A DNA stretch of 64,000 bases from Ochromonas danica (GCA_015146655.1 VKHL01000099.1:42089-106088), one strand, 5' to 3'. Numbered from the stretch's first letter, positions 12,801 to 22,843 are shown. The notes: generated by a model from the sequence alone, not told the origin. Numbers and translations are program-made.

Positions 12801-15036
12801 TGGCTGCTCAGATTTCCGCTGCGAGTGTATGTGCTGGAGTAGAAGACTCCGCGAAGTCTCATGCCAGTGATAACATCACTAAGCCTTCAGCAGATGACTC
12901 TTCCTTAAAAGACATGTCAGACGAGAGGGGACTTCTCAATAGCAAGGAAAAGAACTCCGACGCTTTAGCCAAGACCACATTGTCTTCGGATGGTCCGACT
13001 GCGATGTCAGAGGGCGCTGATGACACAACTGCCACGCCGAATTCCAAAGGTGCCAATGGCCTTGGACAAGGGAGGACAAGAGCAGAGGAAGTGGCTTGTG
13101 CGGTGGCTCGACCTGTTGTGGTCCTGCCGCCTGCAGAGCCCAAACCAGTTCCACGCGACCGTCCTGAGTCCAAACCAGAAGCTCGCGCCGATTCTTCTGA
13201 GGTCGTGCAAACCACTGCAATCACCCCCCGCAGTTCCAACAGCAGTCTAGGTGCGACGCTGAAGAGAGAATCATCGTTGAGTGGAATGCGCAGCTACGCT
13301 GTCAATACTCTTCACGTGCTCTTCTCCGTTCCGCTCGTGGGATTCGACCGCTCAGCTAAAGCACATCCTTTGGAAGTGCTCGACTACAGTTCTGAGCGAG
13401 ATACTCTAATCCAGGTGTTCAAGGAAGTACATCGTGATGTAGCGGTCCATTTTGATTTTGCCACAACTGATCGTCTGCGCACCATGCTGTCATTTGGTTG
13501 TCGCGCCTTGCACTTCTCTGGCCATGGTCTACCCTACGGCCTTTGCTTTGAGGACGGTCGCTCAGGATTGCAAGTGATTAAAGCGCAGCAGCTCAAAGAT
13601 CTTTTGGGTGCGGGAGGCTTGGCCTTGGAGTTCGTCTTCGTCTCGGCCTGTTATTCCAAAGAGATTGGTGCAGCATTCGTTAATGCAGGTGTTCCTCATG
13701 TTGTGTGCGTGAAAGTTGACTCCAAGGTTGGTTGTTCATTGACTACATTACTGATCGTTTGACTGATCGTTGTTGTCTGCGATAGATTCAAGATGCCGCA
13801 GCCATTGCCTTCACAAGAGCTTTCTATGTGGCGCTGCTTTCAGGAAAGACCGTGGCGGCTTCCTTCGCCATTGCCAAAGAAGCGCTTAAAGTGTCGCCTT
13901 ACGTGCCCAACAGTGTTCTGGAGGGAGAGAAGTTCATTTTGCTGCCCGAGGCCCACGATCTCCCGGCAGCGACATCTTCTGTCGATGGAAGCGAGAAGTC
14001 CAGCGCTGCCGATCGAACTCGTCTGCTGCATGGCAAGACAATCTTCCAAAGCCGCGTTGTCTCTGAATGGCCCGAGCGTGGCCAATGCACAATTGGTCCA
14101 AATCGCACGGACGTGGACACTTTTCTTTGTCGCAATCGCCTGCCAACACCTCCTGCAGACTTTGAAGGTCGAGAAGTGATCATGAACACTCTCATTCGCC
14201 ACATTTTGGACCGCCGCCTCGTCTCTCTCGTGGGCGAGGATGGCATGGGAAAGAGTGCCGTGGCCGCGGCCGTGTGCAATTACCTCTACGACCACGAAGT
14301 ATTCGAGCACAGCATCGTCTTCATCCGAGCCAAAGGTGTCTCTGACTTCGCTTCCTTCCTCAAAGCGATGAAAGCCTCTTTGATGAACTTCGGATGCCAA
14401 GCTCTGCAAGTCAAACTGGAGGAATTGCAACAACAGCAGCGGCAGTCTTCTGCTGAGGCTGGCGGCATGAGAAGCGTTGGGGTGACCAAAGGGAGTTTGC
14501 TTCACGAGGAAGAGCTGCTCTTGTTGCGCTGCTTGGAGTCCATGAAGATCCTTCTCGTCCTAGACAATCTCGACGAGCTGCTGAGCGACTATGGAGACAA
14601 TGTGACGGACTTGCGCCTCTTCCTCACTCGCCTTTTCGAGCAATGCTCCTATTTGAAGATCTTGCACGTGTCAGTGGATACATTGGGCATGCACAACATC
14701 ACGGTGGGGTCGGGCATCGTGGAATACTCTGTCAACTTGGGGCCTCTCTCGCTGAGCAGCACGTTGCGCCTCTTTGCTCGTTTGGCCCCGTCGCTGTCCA
14801 CGGCGCAGGAGAAGGCGTCGTTCATTGAGTCTCTGCTGCCCCCCAAACAGTATCATTCCTCTGTCGCCTCACAGATCCTCACTCTCTTTGGACAAGGCAA
14901 CCCCTCCAAGATCGTGCATATGGCCTGCCAGAGCAACGTTGAGAGCGTGAGAGTGTTGAAGGAGACTGGTTTCGAGATCCTGAGAGAGTTCCAGCCCATG
15001 CTTCACGGCATCTCCCCCGCCTCCTCCTCCGTCTAG
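6809..15036 (+). CDS. ARM-LRR-CHAT-STAND multidomain protein
   Basis: Three exons (6809-7270, 7346-13726, 13786-15036), all joined in phase 0, give 2697 residues. The N-terminal ~150 residues are helical. A long region follows with ARM/HEAT-like repeats (clearest near residues 1050-1200). Ribonuclease-inhibitor-type LRRs (LRYLDLSHNRLS, LRVLDLSYNKLS) occupy about 1740-1900, then a low-complexity Ser/Thr linker. A CHAT domain of the caspase fold carries the catalytic pair His2214 (in HFSGHG) and Cys2256 (in VSACYS). The C-terminus is NB-ARC/STAND-like, with a P-loop GEDGMGKS from 2431 and Walker B LLVLDNLDE near 2537. CHAT proteases are cysteine peptidases tied to regulated proteolysis and cell death in bacteria. 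The sensing role of the LRRs and switching by the ATPase are inference. The ATPase sits at the C-terminus with no repeats after it, an unusual order. Confidence 0.85.
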
Positions 15037-15516
15037 TCTAGTTAGTCTGGTCTAGTCTACTGGTTTCAGCCTTGCGCTTTGAGATGTTTATAGAAGCTTA
15101 GTTTTGTTGTAAATAGTCAGCACAATAATGATTACGCTAGTCCAATGAAGAAGTTAGACAGACTACATGGTAGACTAGTTTACAGTCTATAGTTTACTAT
15201 AGTCTAGGATATACTACATGGTAGACTAGTTTACAGTCTATAGTTTACTATAGTCTAGGATAGATCACACGTAGTACAGTTAGCATTGGTAACAGACTAG
15301 ACCAGGCTAGACTAGGCTATTGCTTGTTATGCTGTTTCGACCGGACCAGGGGCTTGTTTCGCGTTGCTCATCATGATGCTCTGAACGAGCTGTTGAACAT
15401 CAAAGAGTCATCTGATGTTCAGCCATTTCTGGTTCATGTACCGTAGTTTGAATGTAATCAATCCTTGTTCATTCTGAATTTTCTTCCTATTTCCCTGTTA
15501 ACTATGCTTGTCAACT
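15037..15516. other. Intergenic spacer rich in TAGTC/GACTA
   Basis: No gene is seen. It is the 3' flank of the CHAT-STAND gene and holds many short TAGTCTA/TAGACTA words and the 51-bp tandem duplication listed separately. The last 100 bases lead into the tRNA-Ser gene. Confidence 0.5.
15162..15262. repeat. 51-bp tandem duplication
   Basis: Two near-perfect copies of a 51-base unit, 15162-15212 and 15213-15262. Each unit is full of TAGAC/GTCTA words that can pair with each other, so the array could fold. It lies in the spacer between the CHAT-STAND gene and tRNA-Ser. Confidence 0.85.
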
Positions 15517-15598
15517 GGCTGTTTGGCCGAGCGGTTAAGGCGAGAGACTAGAAATCTCTTGGGCAATGCCCGCGTAGGTTCAAATCCTGCAGCAGTCG
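15517..15598 (+). tRNA. tRNA-Ser(AGA)
   Basis: A complete 82-base class II tRNA. The acceptor arms GGCTGTT (15517-15523) and AGCAGTC (15591-15597) pair over seven positions, two of them G-U. The D arm is TGGCCGAGCGGTTAAGG. The anticodon stem AGAGA/TCTCT encloses loop CTAGAAA with anticodon AGA at 15550-15552. A long variable arm (GGGCAATGCCC) and the T arm GGTTCAAATCC follow. The type II form and anticodon identify serine, reading UCU and, after A34 to inosine editing, UCC/UCA. No intron and no encoded CCA. Confidence 0.95.
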
Positions 15599-15834
15599 AA
15601 GTTTTTGCTTTTGCCAATCAATTGAGATGATTAGATCTACTTTCTGATGATCTGTCTTGATTTTGCCGATGAATTGCTTGACAGCATCTTTAGCTCAGGT
15701 TAACCCTTGGCCTTCTTGTGGCTTGGATCATGAATAATCACCACATTCTTTCTTTGGGCCTCATTGTTCCTGTTGCTAAATAGCCTGATATCCAGATCTG
15801 GAACTCTGGCGGTGAGTTGGACAGCGACAAGAAG

Positions 15835-16263
15835 ATGAGCGAAGAGAGCATGGCAGAGGATCCTCAAGCGACCTCCGGCCTCTCTGACGCTGACGTCGAG
15901 GAGGTCTTCGACGCTTTTCTGAGCTCCAGCTCGACCAATTCCACCACTCTAAGCAGCCAGCAGGTCTTCCAGCACTACCGCCGCTTCGTCCCTCTCATCA
16001 CCGAGGAGGAGGTGCAGAGAGGCTACGAGAGGTTTGTCAAAGACTTCTGCGAGGGGAAAGAGGACGTGGATCTTCGGACCTTCCGCCTCGCGCTGCAGCG
16101 CTTCAGCCAAGAGAGAAAGCTCGACGAGGCCGTCAATGAGATTGGCAAGCTCTGCGTGGAGATGGCGGGCGACGATCCCGCAGTCTTTTCGAAGATGCTG
16201 GGCCTGCCCGCGGCGATCGACAGCGCAGAGATCCTCGACCTCATGGCTCTGCTGCGCCGCTAG
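15835..16263 (+). CDS. Small acidic helical protein, unrecognised
   Basis: An intronless frame of 142 residues from the first ATG (15835); the frame is open a few codons further upstream without another ATG. It is rich in Glu, Asp and Ser near the N-terminus and otherwise predicted to be mostly helical. The segment after a Ser/Thr-rich stretch (VFQHYRRFVPLITEEEVQRG) and two helix-loop-helix-like units faintly recall EF-hand proteins, but no intact 12-residue calcium loop is visible. The spacers on both sides are simple-sequence rich. Codon use resembles neighbouring genes and coding is continuous, so I take it as real. Function unknown. Confidence 0.6.
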   Translation: MSEESMAEDPQATSGLSDADVEEVFDAFLSSSSTNSTTLSSQQVFQHYRRFVPLITEEEVQRGYERFVKDFCEGKEDVDLRTFRLALQRFSQERKLDEAVNEIGKLCVEMAGDDPAVFSKMLGLPAAIDSAEILDLMALLRR

Positions 16264-16687
16264 GCTAACGAGAGTGTTGACAGTTGATAGACTTGCGGTC
16301 TCTGCCACTATTTCGTGATAGTCTTGGAGGTGTCAAGCCTGTTGCTTGTGTGCTAGCCTTGTCACCCCCGCTAGGCTATGAGCTGATGCTCAGTGGCGAC
16401 CACTACCTCTATTACTATCACTACTACTATCACTATTACTATTACTATTACTATCACTAATGCTATTACTATTGTTGCTGATTGTGTCTGCTATGTCAAT
16501 TGTTGTATAAAATGCTGTATCTATTTGCTTAGTTAGCTGTGTCACATAAGTTAATCAAATGCTACCTAATGGAATTAGTGGCAAGTTTGGTATTCCATGG
16601 AATTGTCAGCTAGACAGCCAGATAGCCAGATCTGGAGGAAACTGCCCTCTGTACGTGGTCCACTGTAACCACTGTGTGGAATGAGGA
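16264..16687. other. Intergenic spacer with trinucleotide microsatellite
   Basis: No gene is seen. The clearest structure is an imperfect ATT-ACT / ATC-ACT triplet array at about 16401-16473 (TATTACTATCACTACTAC and similar). The rest is ordinary spacer leading to the ankyrin gene. Confidence 0.6.
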
Positions 16688-17770
16688 ATGAGGAATGCGG
16701 TGGTTCTGGTCTGGCTGATCCTCGCTTCTGTACTGCTTTCCACCCTCTCTGTCATTTCAAGAAGACAGAAGGATGGCGGAGATGGCCCGTCTGCTTTGGC
16801 AGATGAGCACCTCATCCACGCGGCGGCTCAGGGGCGCCTGCAGGAAGTCAAGACGGCGCTCAGCCGCGGGGCGAATGTGGATGCTCGCGACGACGACACA
16901 GGCAATAGTGCCTTGATGTGGGCTTGCAAGCATGGCCACGCAGACGTGGCGGACTATCTCGTGAGAATGCGAGCGACGGCGCGTGCCAAGTCCCGCGACG
17001 GCACCAAGTCAGCACTGCTTTGGGCGGTCTATGCCAATGCCCCTGACCTCGTCGACCTCCTTCTCGACCGCGGTGGTGTCTCTATCAACGAGGAGAATGT
17101 GCGTGGCGACAGTCCTCTGCTGCTGGCGGCCTATCTGGGCCACAGCGACCTCGTGCACCACCTGCTGGCCCGCGGCGCCGATGTGCGCCATCGCACCAAG
17201 ACCCACGGCTTCACTGCTCTGCACATGGCAGCGAATAATGGCCATATTGGGGCGGTGGAGGAGCTGGTGGAGCACGGAGCGGATGTGGAGGCGCTGGACA
17301 GCCGCGGCCGCACTGCCTTGATGACTGCGGCGCTCAAGGGACACCTCCTCCTCCTGCATCGCCTGCTCGACCTTCAGCCTTTGATTAACTCTGTGGATCA
17401 TGATGGACACAGCGCACTGACCTTGGCGGTCTTACACGGGCACGAGAACTGTGCACTCGCTCTCCTCGCCGCCGGAGCTGACGTCAACCACGTCATCCGC
17501 CGCCCCACTGCCACTGCCACTGCCGCTGATTCGGACTCTGCTTCAAGCGAAAAGGTGGATCGCCATCCTCACATTGGCGACACGGCCTTGTTGTTAGCGG
17601 TGAAGCAGCAGAACCTGCCGATGGTCCAAAGCCTGCTGCTCCTCGGAGCCGATCCTCTGCTGAGGGACTCGTTGGACCATCTAGCCGCTGAAGTCGCTCT
17701 TTCCCTGGGCAGGTCTGATATCTCGGCTTTAGTTATGGCCTTCCATTCACCTCCGGTCGAGGAGCTCTGA
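16688..17770 (+). CDS. Membrane-anchored ankyrin-repeat protein
   Basis: A single-exon protein of 360 residues. The N-terminus (RNAVVLVWLILASVLLSTLS) is one hydrophobic segment followed by Arg-Arg, fitting a signal anchor or signal peptide. From about residue 40 to the end come seven or eight ankyrin repeats with the usual G-TALxxAaxxGHxxxVxxLL pattern, for example TALHMAANNGH and SALTLAVLHGH. A short Thr/Ala-rich insert lies between the last two repeats. Ankyrin repeats bind protein partners; nothing here identifies the partner. If the first segment is a signal anchor the repeats could face the cytosol, if a signal peptide the lumen. A minisatellite follows 38 bases after the stop codon. Confidence 0.85.
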   Translation: MRNAVVLVWLILASVLLSTLSVISRRQKDGGDGPSALADEHLIHAAAQGRLQEVKTALSRGANVDARDDDTGNSALMWACKHGHADVADYLVRMRATARAKSRDGTKSALLWAVYANAPDLVDLLLDRGGVSINEENVRGDSPLLLAAYLGHSDLVHHLLARGADVRHRTKTHGFTALHMAANNGHIGAVEELVEHGADVEALDSRGRTALMTAALKGHLLLLHRLLDLQPLINSVDHDGHSALTLAVLHGHENCALALLAAGADVNHVIRRPTATATAADSDSASSEKVDRHPHIGDTALLLAVKQQNLPMVQSLLLLGADPLLRDSLDHLAAEVALSLGRSDISALVMAFHSPPVEEL

Positions 17771-17808
17771 CTGGGTTGGTTGCATAGGCATAGTGTTGTA
17801 ATGTTAGT

Positions 17809-18048
17809 TAGCACGTTAGCATGTTAGCATGTTAGCATGTTAGCACGGTAGCATGTTAGCATGTTAGCACGGTAGCATGTTAGCATGTTAGCACGGTAGC
17901 ATGTTAGCACGGTAGCATGTTAGCACGGTAGCATGTTAGCACGGTAGCACGGTAGCATGTTAGCACGGTAGCATGTTAGCATGTTAGCATGTTAGCACGG
18001 TAGCATGTTAGCACGGTAGCACGGTAGCACGGTAGCATGTTAGCATGT
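17809..18048. repeat. 8-bp minisatellite of two unit types, 30 units
   Basis: Exactly 30 units of 8 bases. The first is a hybrid (TAGCACGT); the other 29 are either TAGCATGT (17 copies) or TAGCACGG (12 copies), in the irregular order AAABAABAABABABABBABAAABABBBAA. The two variable positions, C/T and G/T, change together in every unit but the first. A degenerate unit (TAGAATCG) follows. It fills most of the spacer between the ankyrin gene and CWC27. Confidence 0.95.
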
Positions 18049-18171
18049 TAGAATCGTAACATTCCAATAACTGTTCGAGTGGAGAAACTCGCAAAATGAG
18101 ATTTTTAACTCGATTTTTCGCTTGGAGAGCGAGGCGGCTGGACTTGAAAGAGAGTTAAAGTTCCTCCAATC

Positions 18172-20033
18172 ATGTCCAACATCTATCACACAGAGCCACC
18201 CACACAGGGCAAAGTGGTCATCAAGACCTCTCATGGTGACATAGGCAAGCCACACCACCACACCACCTGTCCCTCCTCTCTCGCGGTGCTCACTCACTCC
18301 CTCACTTCTCTTCTTGTCTAAAACAGACATCGAGCTCTGGTCGAAGGAAGCTCCGCTGGCTTGCAGGAACTTCATTCAGTTAGCTCTGGAAGGATACTAT
18401 GACAGCACAATCATCCATCGAGTGATCAAGGGCTTCATGATTCAGCTGGGTGAGTGTCGTGCCTCGCTGTTCTCTCTTCTTCATCTCTCTGAGGCTTCTC
18501 TGTATTGCAGGCGATGCTACCGGCACTGGACAAGGTGGGTCGTCCATCTACAATGACCAGCCCTTCAAGAGTGAGATCCATGGGCGCATCAAGTTCAACC
18601 ACCGCGGCCAAGTGGCCATGGCCTGCGACAAGCCGCACAACAATCTCTCGCAGTTCTTCATCACTCTGGACAAGTGCGACTGGCTCAACGGAAAGCACAC
18701 TATCTTCGGCAAGGTCACTGGAAACACTATCTACAACGTGTTAAAGATCGGCGAGGTGGAGGTCGACGGGGCGGACAGACCTCTGGATAGTCTGCGCGTG
18801 ACCAAGATTGAGGTCTTGTGGAACCCCTTCGACGACCTCCTGCCTCGCAGCCGTCCTGTCGCTCAAGACAGACAGGAGGACTCGAAGAAGAAGAAAGGCG
18901 CTAGCAAAGCAGTCGCCGTGCGAGACTCAAAGCTTCTTTCTTTCTCAGCGCCTGACGACGAGGACGACGAGGAAGAAGTCATTCAAGGTGAGCGCTTCTC
19001 TTCAACTTGAAGAATAGCACAACATCATAACAAACTATCTGTCGCTGTGCCTCTGAATCCAAGTGAAATTTAAGAGTGCTCATGACGCCAAGACGCGCAC
19101 TCTTCAGACCTCTCGACCGCTTGTCGAGACCAATCCTGCGGCATTGGAAAGCTCAGCGAAAGCTATCGATAAGGACACAAGTCTTCCAAATCAACAAAAG
19201 AAAGGACAAAGCCACCAAGGAGATGTGCCCGTTGCTCAAGGGACTAAGAAGTTCAAGAGCGAGAATGACGAGGCGGAGGAAGAAGACAATGACGACTTGC
19301 CGACCACTTCCGAGGATATGATGGCACGACTCTCAGATGCGAGGCGCGAACAAGGACGAGAAAAGGTGGCAAGAGACTATGAAAGCCTGAAGGCTCAACT
19401 AATGCAAGCACGCAAGGCGGTGGCTGTGCTAACTGGCCAGGCTGCTGAACAAGTTAGTCTCTCATCTCATTTGATTGCCTCCTCTTGCTTAAGTGACGCT
19501 GTTTTGGAGTTAGAGGAAGGAAGAAGTGGCCAAGCAGGGTCTCCTAACTCCTTTGGAGCAACGTCGTCTCATGTTAGTTGCTTCCTGCTAGTCATGTCAA
19601 AGGCTAACTTTGCATCCATTGCAGGTACCGCAAGCGCAAGGCTGATCACGGAGACCGCGCCGAAGAGACGCTCTCTCGTCTGAAGGACTTCACCGAGAAA
19701 TTGCGCGCACAAAAGGCCTCGCTACCTCGCGATGATCCTGCCCCCACTAAAGACCAAAGCTACCACGGCCAAGTTCTTGAGGAAACTGATGACCAAGCGA
19801 CAAACGATATTGACAAAGGCTGGTTTGCGGGACCGCTGCGCTTTACTCGCCATGTGGATGACAATTATCGCTTTCGCGATATGCTCTCAGCACAGCAAGA
19901 AGCTTCCAACAGTTACATATCCGTCGATCCTCTGAAGCATCGCGGCTCCTCTGGACTTGGAGAGCAAGAAAGACGTGCAGCAAGTAGCGGCACATCAGGC
20001 AGAGAAAGCAGTAGCTGGAGCCATCGCTCTTAG
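18172..20033 (+). CDS. CWC27: Spliceosome-associated cyclophilin CWC27
   Basis: Six exons (18172-18244, 18327-18449, 18511-18987, 19064-19452, 19514-19572, 19625-20033) join in phase to 509 residues. The N-terminal ~170 residues are a cyclophilin-type peptidyl-prolyl isomerase fold beginning SNIYHTEPPTQGKV, with FHR/GQG-type motifs recast as HRVIKGFMIQLGD and GTGQGG, and QFFITL. The active-site Arg region is altered, as is usual in CWC27. A charged, low-complexity C-terminal half with LLTPLEQRR and YHGQVLE is also typical. CWC27 binds CWC22/eIF4A3 in the activated spliceosome. The first intron starts with GC (18245), while the others are GT-AG. It is convergent with the HAD phosphatase gene, with 86 bases between stop codons. 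Confidence 0.93.
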
Positions 20034-20119
20034 CATAATCGTTGCCAGATTACCCTTAAAACAATTCGTCATTAGTAGTCGTATTCTATTTATCAATGAC
20101 TTCCACGCCCTAAACGACT

Positions 20120-21155
20120 TCAAAAGAGAAGCTGGAGAGACGACCAATGAATGCCATCCAAGAGAACGACGTCAGCATCTTCACTACAACTACTTAGCAC
20201 CTCTTCTATGACTGTGGATGAACAATCTGGTGTAGCGGAGGGAATAGTTTGAGAAGAGAAGCGCAGGTCTGGCAGGTAACAAGTCAACATCCCGGCTTGA
20301 CGAGCAGAGCGAAGCCCATTCAAGGAGTCCTCAAAAGCTACGCAGCAGGAAGGCTCTAATCCCATCCTCTCAGCTAGATGGCAACACAGACGACATCAAT
20401 CTGAGCGAGGAGGTAGACATCAATCTCAAGTCAGCACAGCTTCCCGCCTCACCTGCCAGGAGGAAGATGTCCGGCTCCGGCTTGCCTCTCCCCTTCTGCA
20501 CCTCATCTCCACAAACGATCACTTCAAACGCTGCGAAGAGAGCGGGGAATCTCTTCATCTTCACCTCGACGGAAGCTCTTCTCGAGGAGGTGGCGATGGC
20601 CAGGCGAGTGCCTCGGCGGGACAACTGCTCCACCACTGCCGCCACTCCTGGCATGAGCTCACCTTGCCGACAGAATAACCCGTCCAAGTGCTCCTCCCAG
20701 CGCTTGACAAAGTCTGTGGGTCTGATCGTCCCTCTCAGTAGGGGCTGCTGGGAGTAGAGGAAGGTGTCGAGGACCATCGTGCTCCAGCGCTCTCCTGGCA
20801 TGCCAATGATGGAGTTCTTGAAAGCCTGGTCAATCTTCGCATTCTGCTGGCCAAAGTCGGCCAGTGAGAGCTCGATAGCCCGTGTGCTCAGAGGCTCCGT
20901 GTCCAACAAGGTTCCGTCCATGTCGAAGACTGCCGCCACTGGACTGCAGGCCGAAGAGCCAATCACAGGGACCTTGCTCCTGTGCACCAGCAGCTTCGAC
21001 TGGAGGGACTGGGAGGCTCCCAGCTGGACGAAGGAGGAGGAGGAGGAGGAGGAGTCGCTCTGCATGGGACAGCAGCACAGACACAGCACAGTGAGGAGGA
21101 GAAGACAGCAGCCACCGGAAGAAACTGAAAGATTGCAACAAAAACTGAAGATCAT
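20120..21155 (-). CDS. HAD-family phosphatase, beta-PGM-like, secretory leader
   Basis: Two exons, 21155-20453 and 20373-20120, joined in phase 1 give 318 residues. The N-terminus is a strongly hydrophobic Cys/Leu-rich leader, then a Ser-rich stretch, suggesting entry into the secretory or plastid route. The catalytic core is a haloacid dehalogenase subfamily I phosphatase: motif I VFDMDGTLLDTEP (nucleophile Asp), motif II IATSS, motif III Lys in GRGKPEPDIF and motif IV VAFEDSLNGLRSA. The helical cap between motif I and II is of the beta-phosphoglucomutase / pseudouridine-phosphatase kind. The substrate cannot be named. The 5' end is divergent from the exonuclease gene, with 118 bases between start codons. 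Confidence 0.88.
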
Positions 21156-21273
21156 CCAGCCAAATCAAACAACACAAGAATAATCTTCTTAAGTTAACTA
21201 CCAAAGGTGTTTATTGATTGGGAAAAGCTGTTTCTCTGTCATATTATCGCATTTTTCGGGGACCAACAAATAA

Positions 21274-22755
21274 ATGCCTGCGGACTGGTTTGGCTTGTCG
21301 CTGATCAGAGTGATGTCCTTGTCTTTAATGCTGACTTGTGGGAGATCCTTTCTGTCTTCTACTATTCGTAGCTCACAGCGAAGAGGGCTGGCCAGCAGCT
21401 CTTGGATGGCATCGACCGCCAGCACTAGCACTGGCACTGGCGCCATTCCTTCGCCTTCTGTCCCCCGCCTCACACACAGAGACCTGCCGTCAGAGACCTT
21501 GTTCATCTTCGATGGGACAGCCATGCTGTATCAGTGCTATCATGGAAGCGAGGCGAAGAGCACCTTCCAGGACGCGATCTTCAGCGAGCGCTTCAAGGAT
21601 CGCCTGCTGGCAGACCTGCCGCACCTCGTGCTGCCCAGCGCCCCGGACTCCGCCGCTGCCGTGGAGCCGCTGATCGATGGAGATGAGCCGTACTTCATCG
21701 ACTCCAGCCTTCCTCTGCCCTGCACGGCGCTGTCGTCGATGATGATGACCTTCGCCCGCTTCGTGCGCGACCTGCAGCCTTCCTACCTCGCCGTGGCCTT
21801 CGACACTGGCCGCAACTTCCGCTGCGATCTAATGCCATCCTATAAGGCACATCGCCCCAAGACTCCAATAGAGCTGATTCCCCAGCTCTACGCTGCACCG
21901 CAAGTGCTGGAAATGGTGGGCGTGCCCGTCTATCAGCAGCCTGGCTATGAGGCCGATGATGTCATGGCGTCGTTGGGACGTTGGGCCAGACAGAAAGGAC
22001 TTCACGTCGTACATGTCAGTGTGGACAAAGACATGCTGCAGTTGGTGGAGAAAGGGGTGCACGTCATGCATCCCTTCACCCTCCAGCTGCTGGGCTCAGA
22101 GGAGGTGGTGGACAAGTTTGGTGTTGACCCGGAAACCTTCGTAGACTATCTCGCAATCTGTGGAGACGCCGTAGACAATATCCCTGGTGCCCCAGGCATT
22201 GGCCCCAAGACAGCGCAGCTCCTGTTAAACAGCTTCTCATCTCTTGAAGAGCTGATGGAGGCGTTGGATCTCAGAGCTGCTCAATCTCATCTCCCTACTC
22301 TACTGGCTCGGGCTCCAAAAGCGAGTCCCCGAGGGAAGGGTAGTGAAGCGGAGGCGAGTGATCCAGGTGATGAAGAGAAGAAACCTCGAAAGCGCGCTCC
22401 GAAGTGGAGCAAAGAGGATTTGCGAGAGGTTTTAGGAGCTGAGCAGACGTCCAAAGCTCTCAATACATTGATCGAGCGGCTGGCAGTCAGTCCCACCAAG
22501 GCTCTTTCCATCTACTCTTCTCTCGTGGCTGCGGGGGCCGACCAGCTGCTCCTTTATCGAGACCTCGCCACACTGCGGGGAGACTTGGCCTTGAAGGGAT
22601 TAGATGGATCTCTGCCCTCGTCGAGGCTCAGGTTTCGGGGCGAGAGACCTTTCCAAGCGACTGAGATCGAGCAGCTGGTGGAGGATGTTTCCTTGGCTCT
22701 TAGCAGACCTCTTGCGCTTCTTCGGCAGCAATACCATCGCCTGGACCGCAGCTAG
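21274..22755 (+). CDS. Organellar 5'-3' exonuclease (PolI N-domain type)
   Basis: A single-exon protein of 493 residues. A hydrophobic leader ends near TCGRS-FLSS and is followed by a basic Ser/Arg stretch, the signal-plus-transit form with Phe at the junction seen in red secondary plastids. The core matches the 5'-nuclease domain of bacterial DNA polymerase I: LFIFDGTAMLY, AVAFDTGRNFR, GYEADDVMASL, VSVDKDMLQLV, and the helix-hairpin-helix CGDAVDNIPGAPGIGPKTA, including the metal-binding acidic residues. No polymerase domain follows. A Lys/Glu-rich insert (about residues 350-385) interrupts the C-terminal part. The likely job is flap or RNA-primer removal in plastid or mitochondrial DNA. The compartment is inferred from the leader. 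Confidence 0.9.
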   Translation: MPADWFGLSLIRVMSLSLMLTCGRSFLSSTIRSSQRRGLASSSWMASTASTSTGTGAIPSPSVPRLTHRDLPSETLFIFDGTAMLYQCYHGSEAKSTFQDAIFSERFKDRLLADLPHLVLPSAPDSAAAVEPLIDGDEPYFIDSSLPLPCTALSSMMMTFARFVRDLQPSYLAVAFDTGRNFRCDLMPSYKAHRPKTPIELIPQLYAAPQVLEMVGVPVYQQPGYEADDVMASLGRWARQKGLHVVHVSVDKDMLQLVEKGVHVMHPFTLQLLGSEEVVDKFGVDPETFVDYLAICGDAVDNIPGAPGIGPKTAQLLLNSFSSLEELMEALDLRAAQSHLPTLLARAPKASPRGKGSEAEASDPGDEEKKPRKRAPKWSKEDLREVLGAEQTSKALNTLIERLAVSPTKALSIYSSLVAAGADQLLLYRDLATLRGDLALKGLDGSLPSSRLRFRGERPFQATEIEQLVEDVSLALSRPLALLRQQYHRLDRS

Positions 22756-22843
22756 AACCAAGTCCCTCCATCCCAACTCATTGTGATCAAGTATATATTG
22801 TAGAGATTAAACTAACTGAGCTACTAGAATCCTCGCAGAATCA

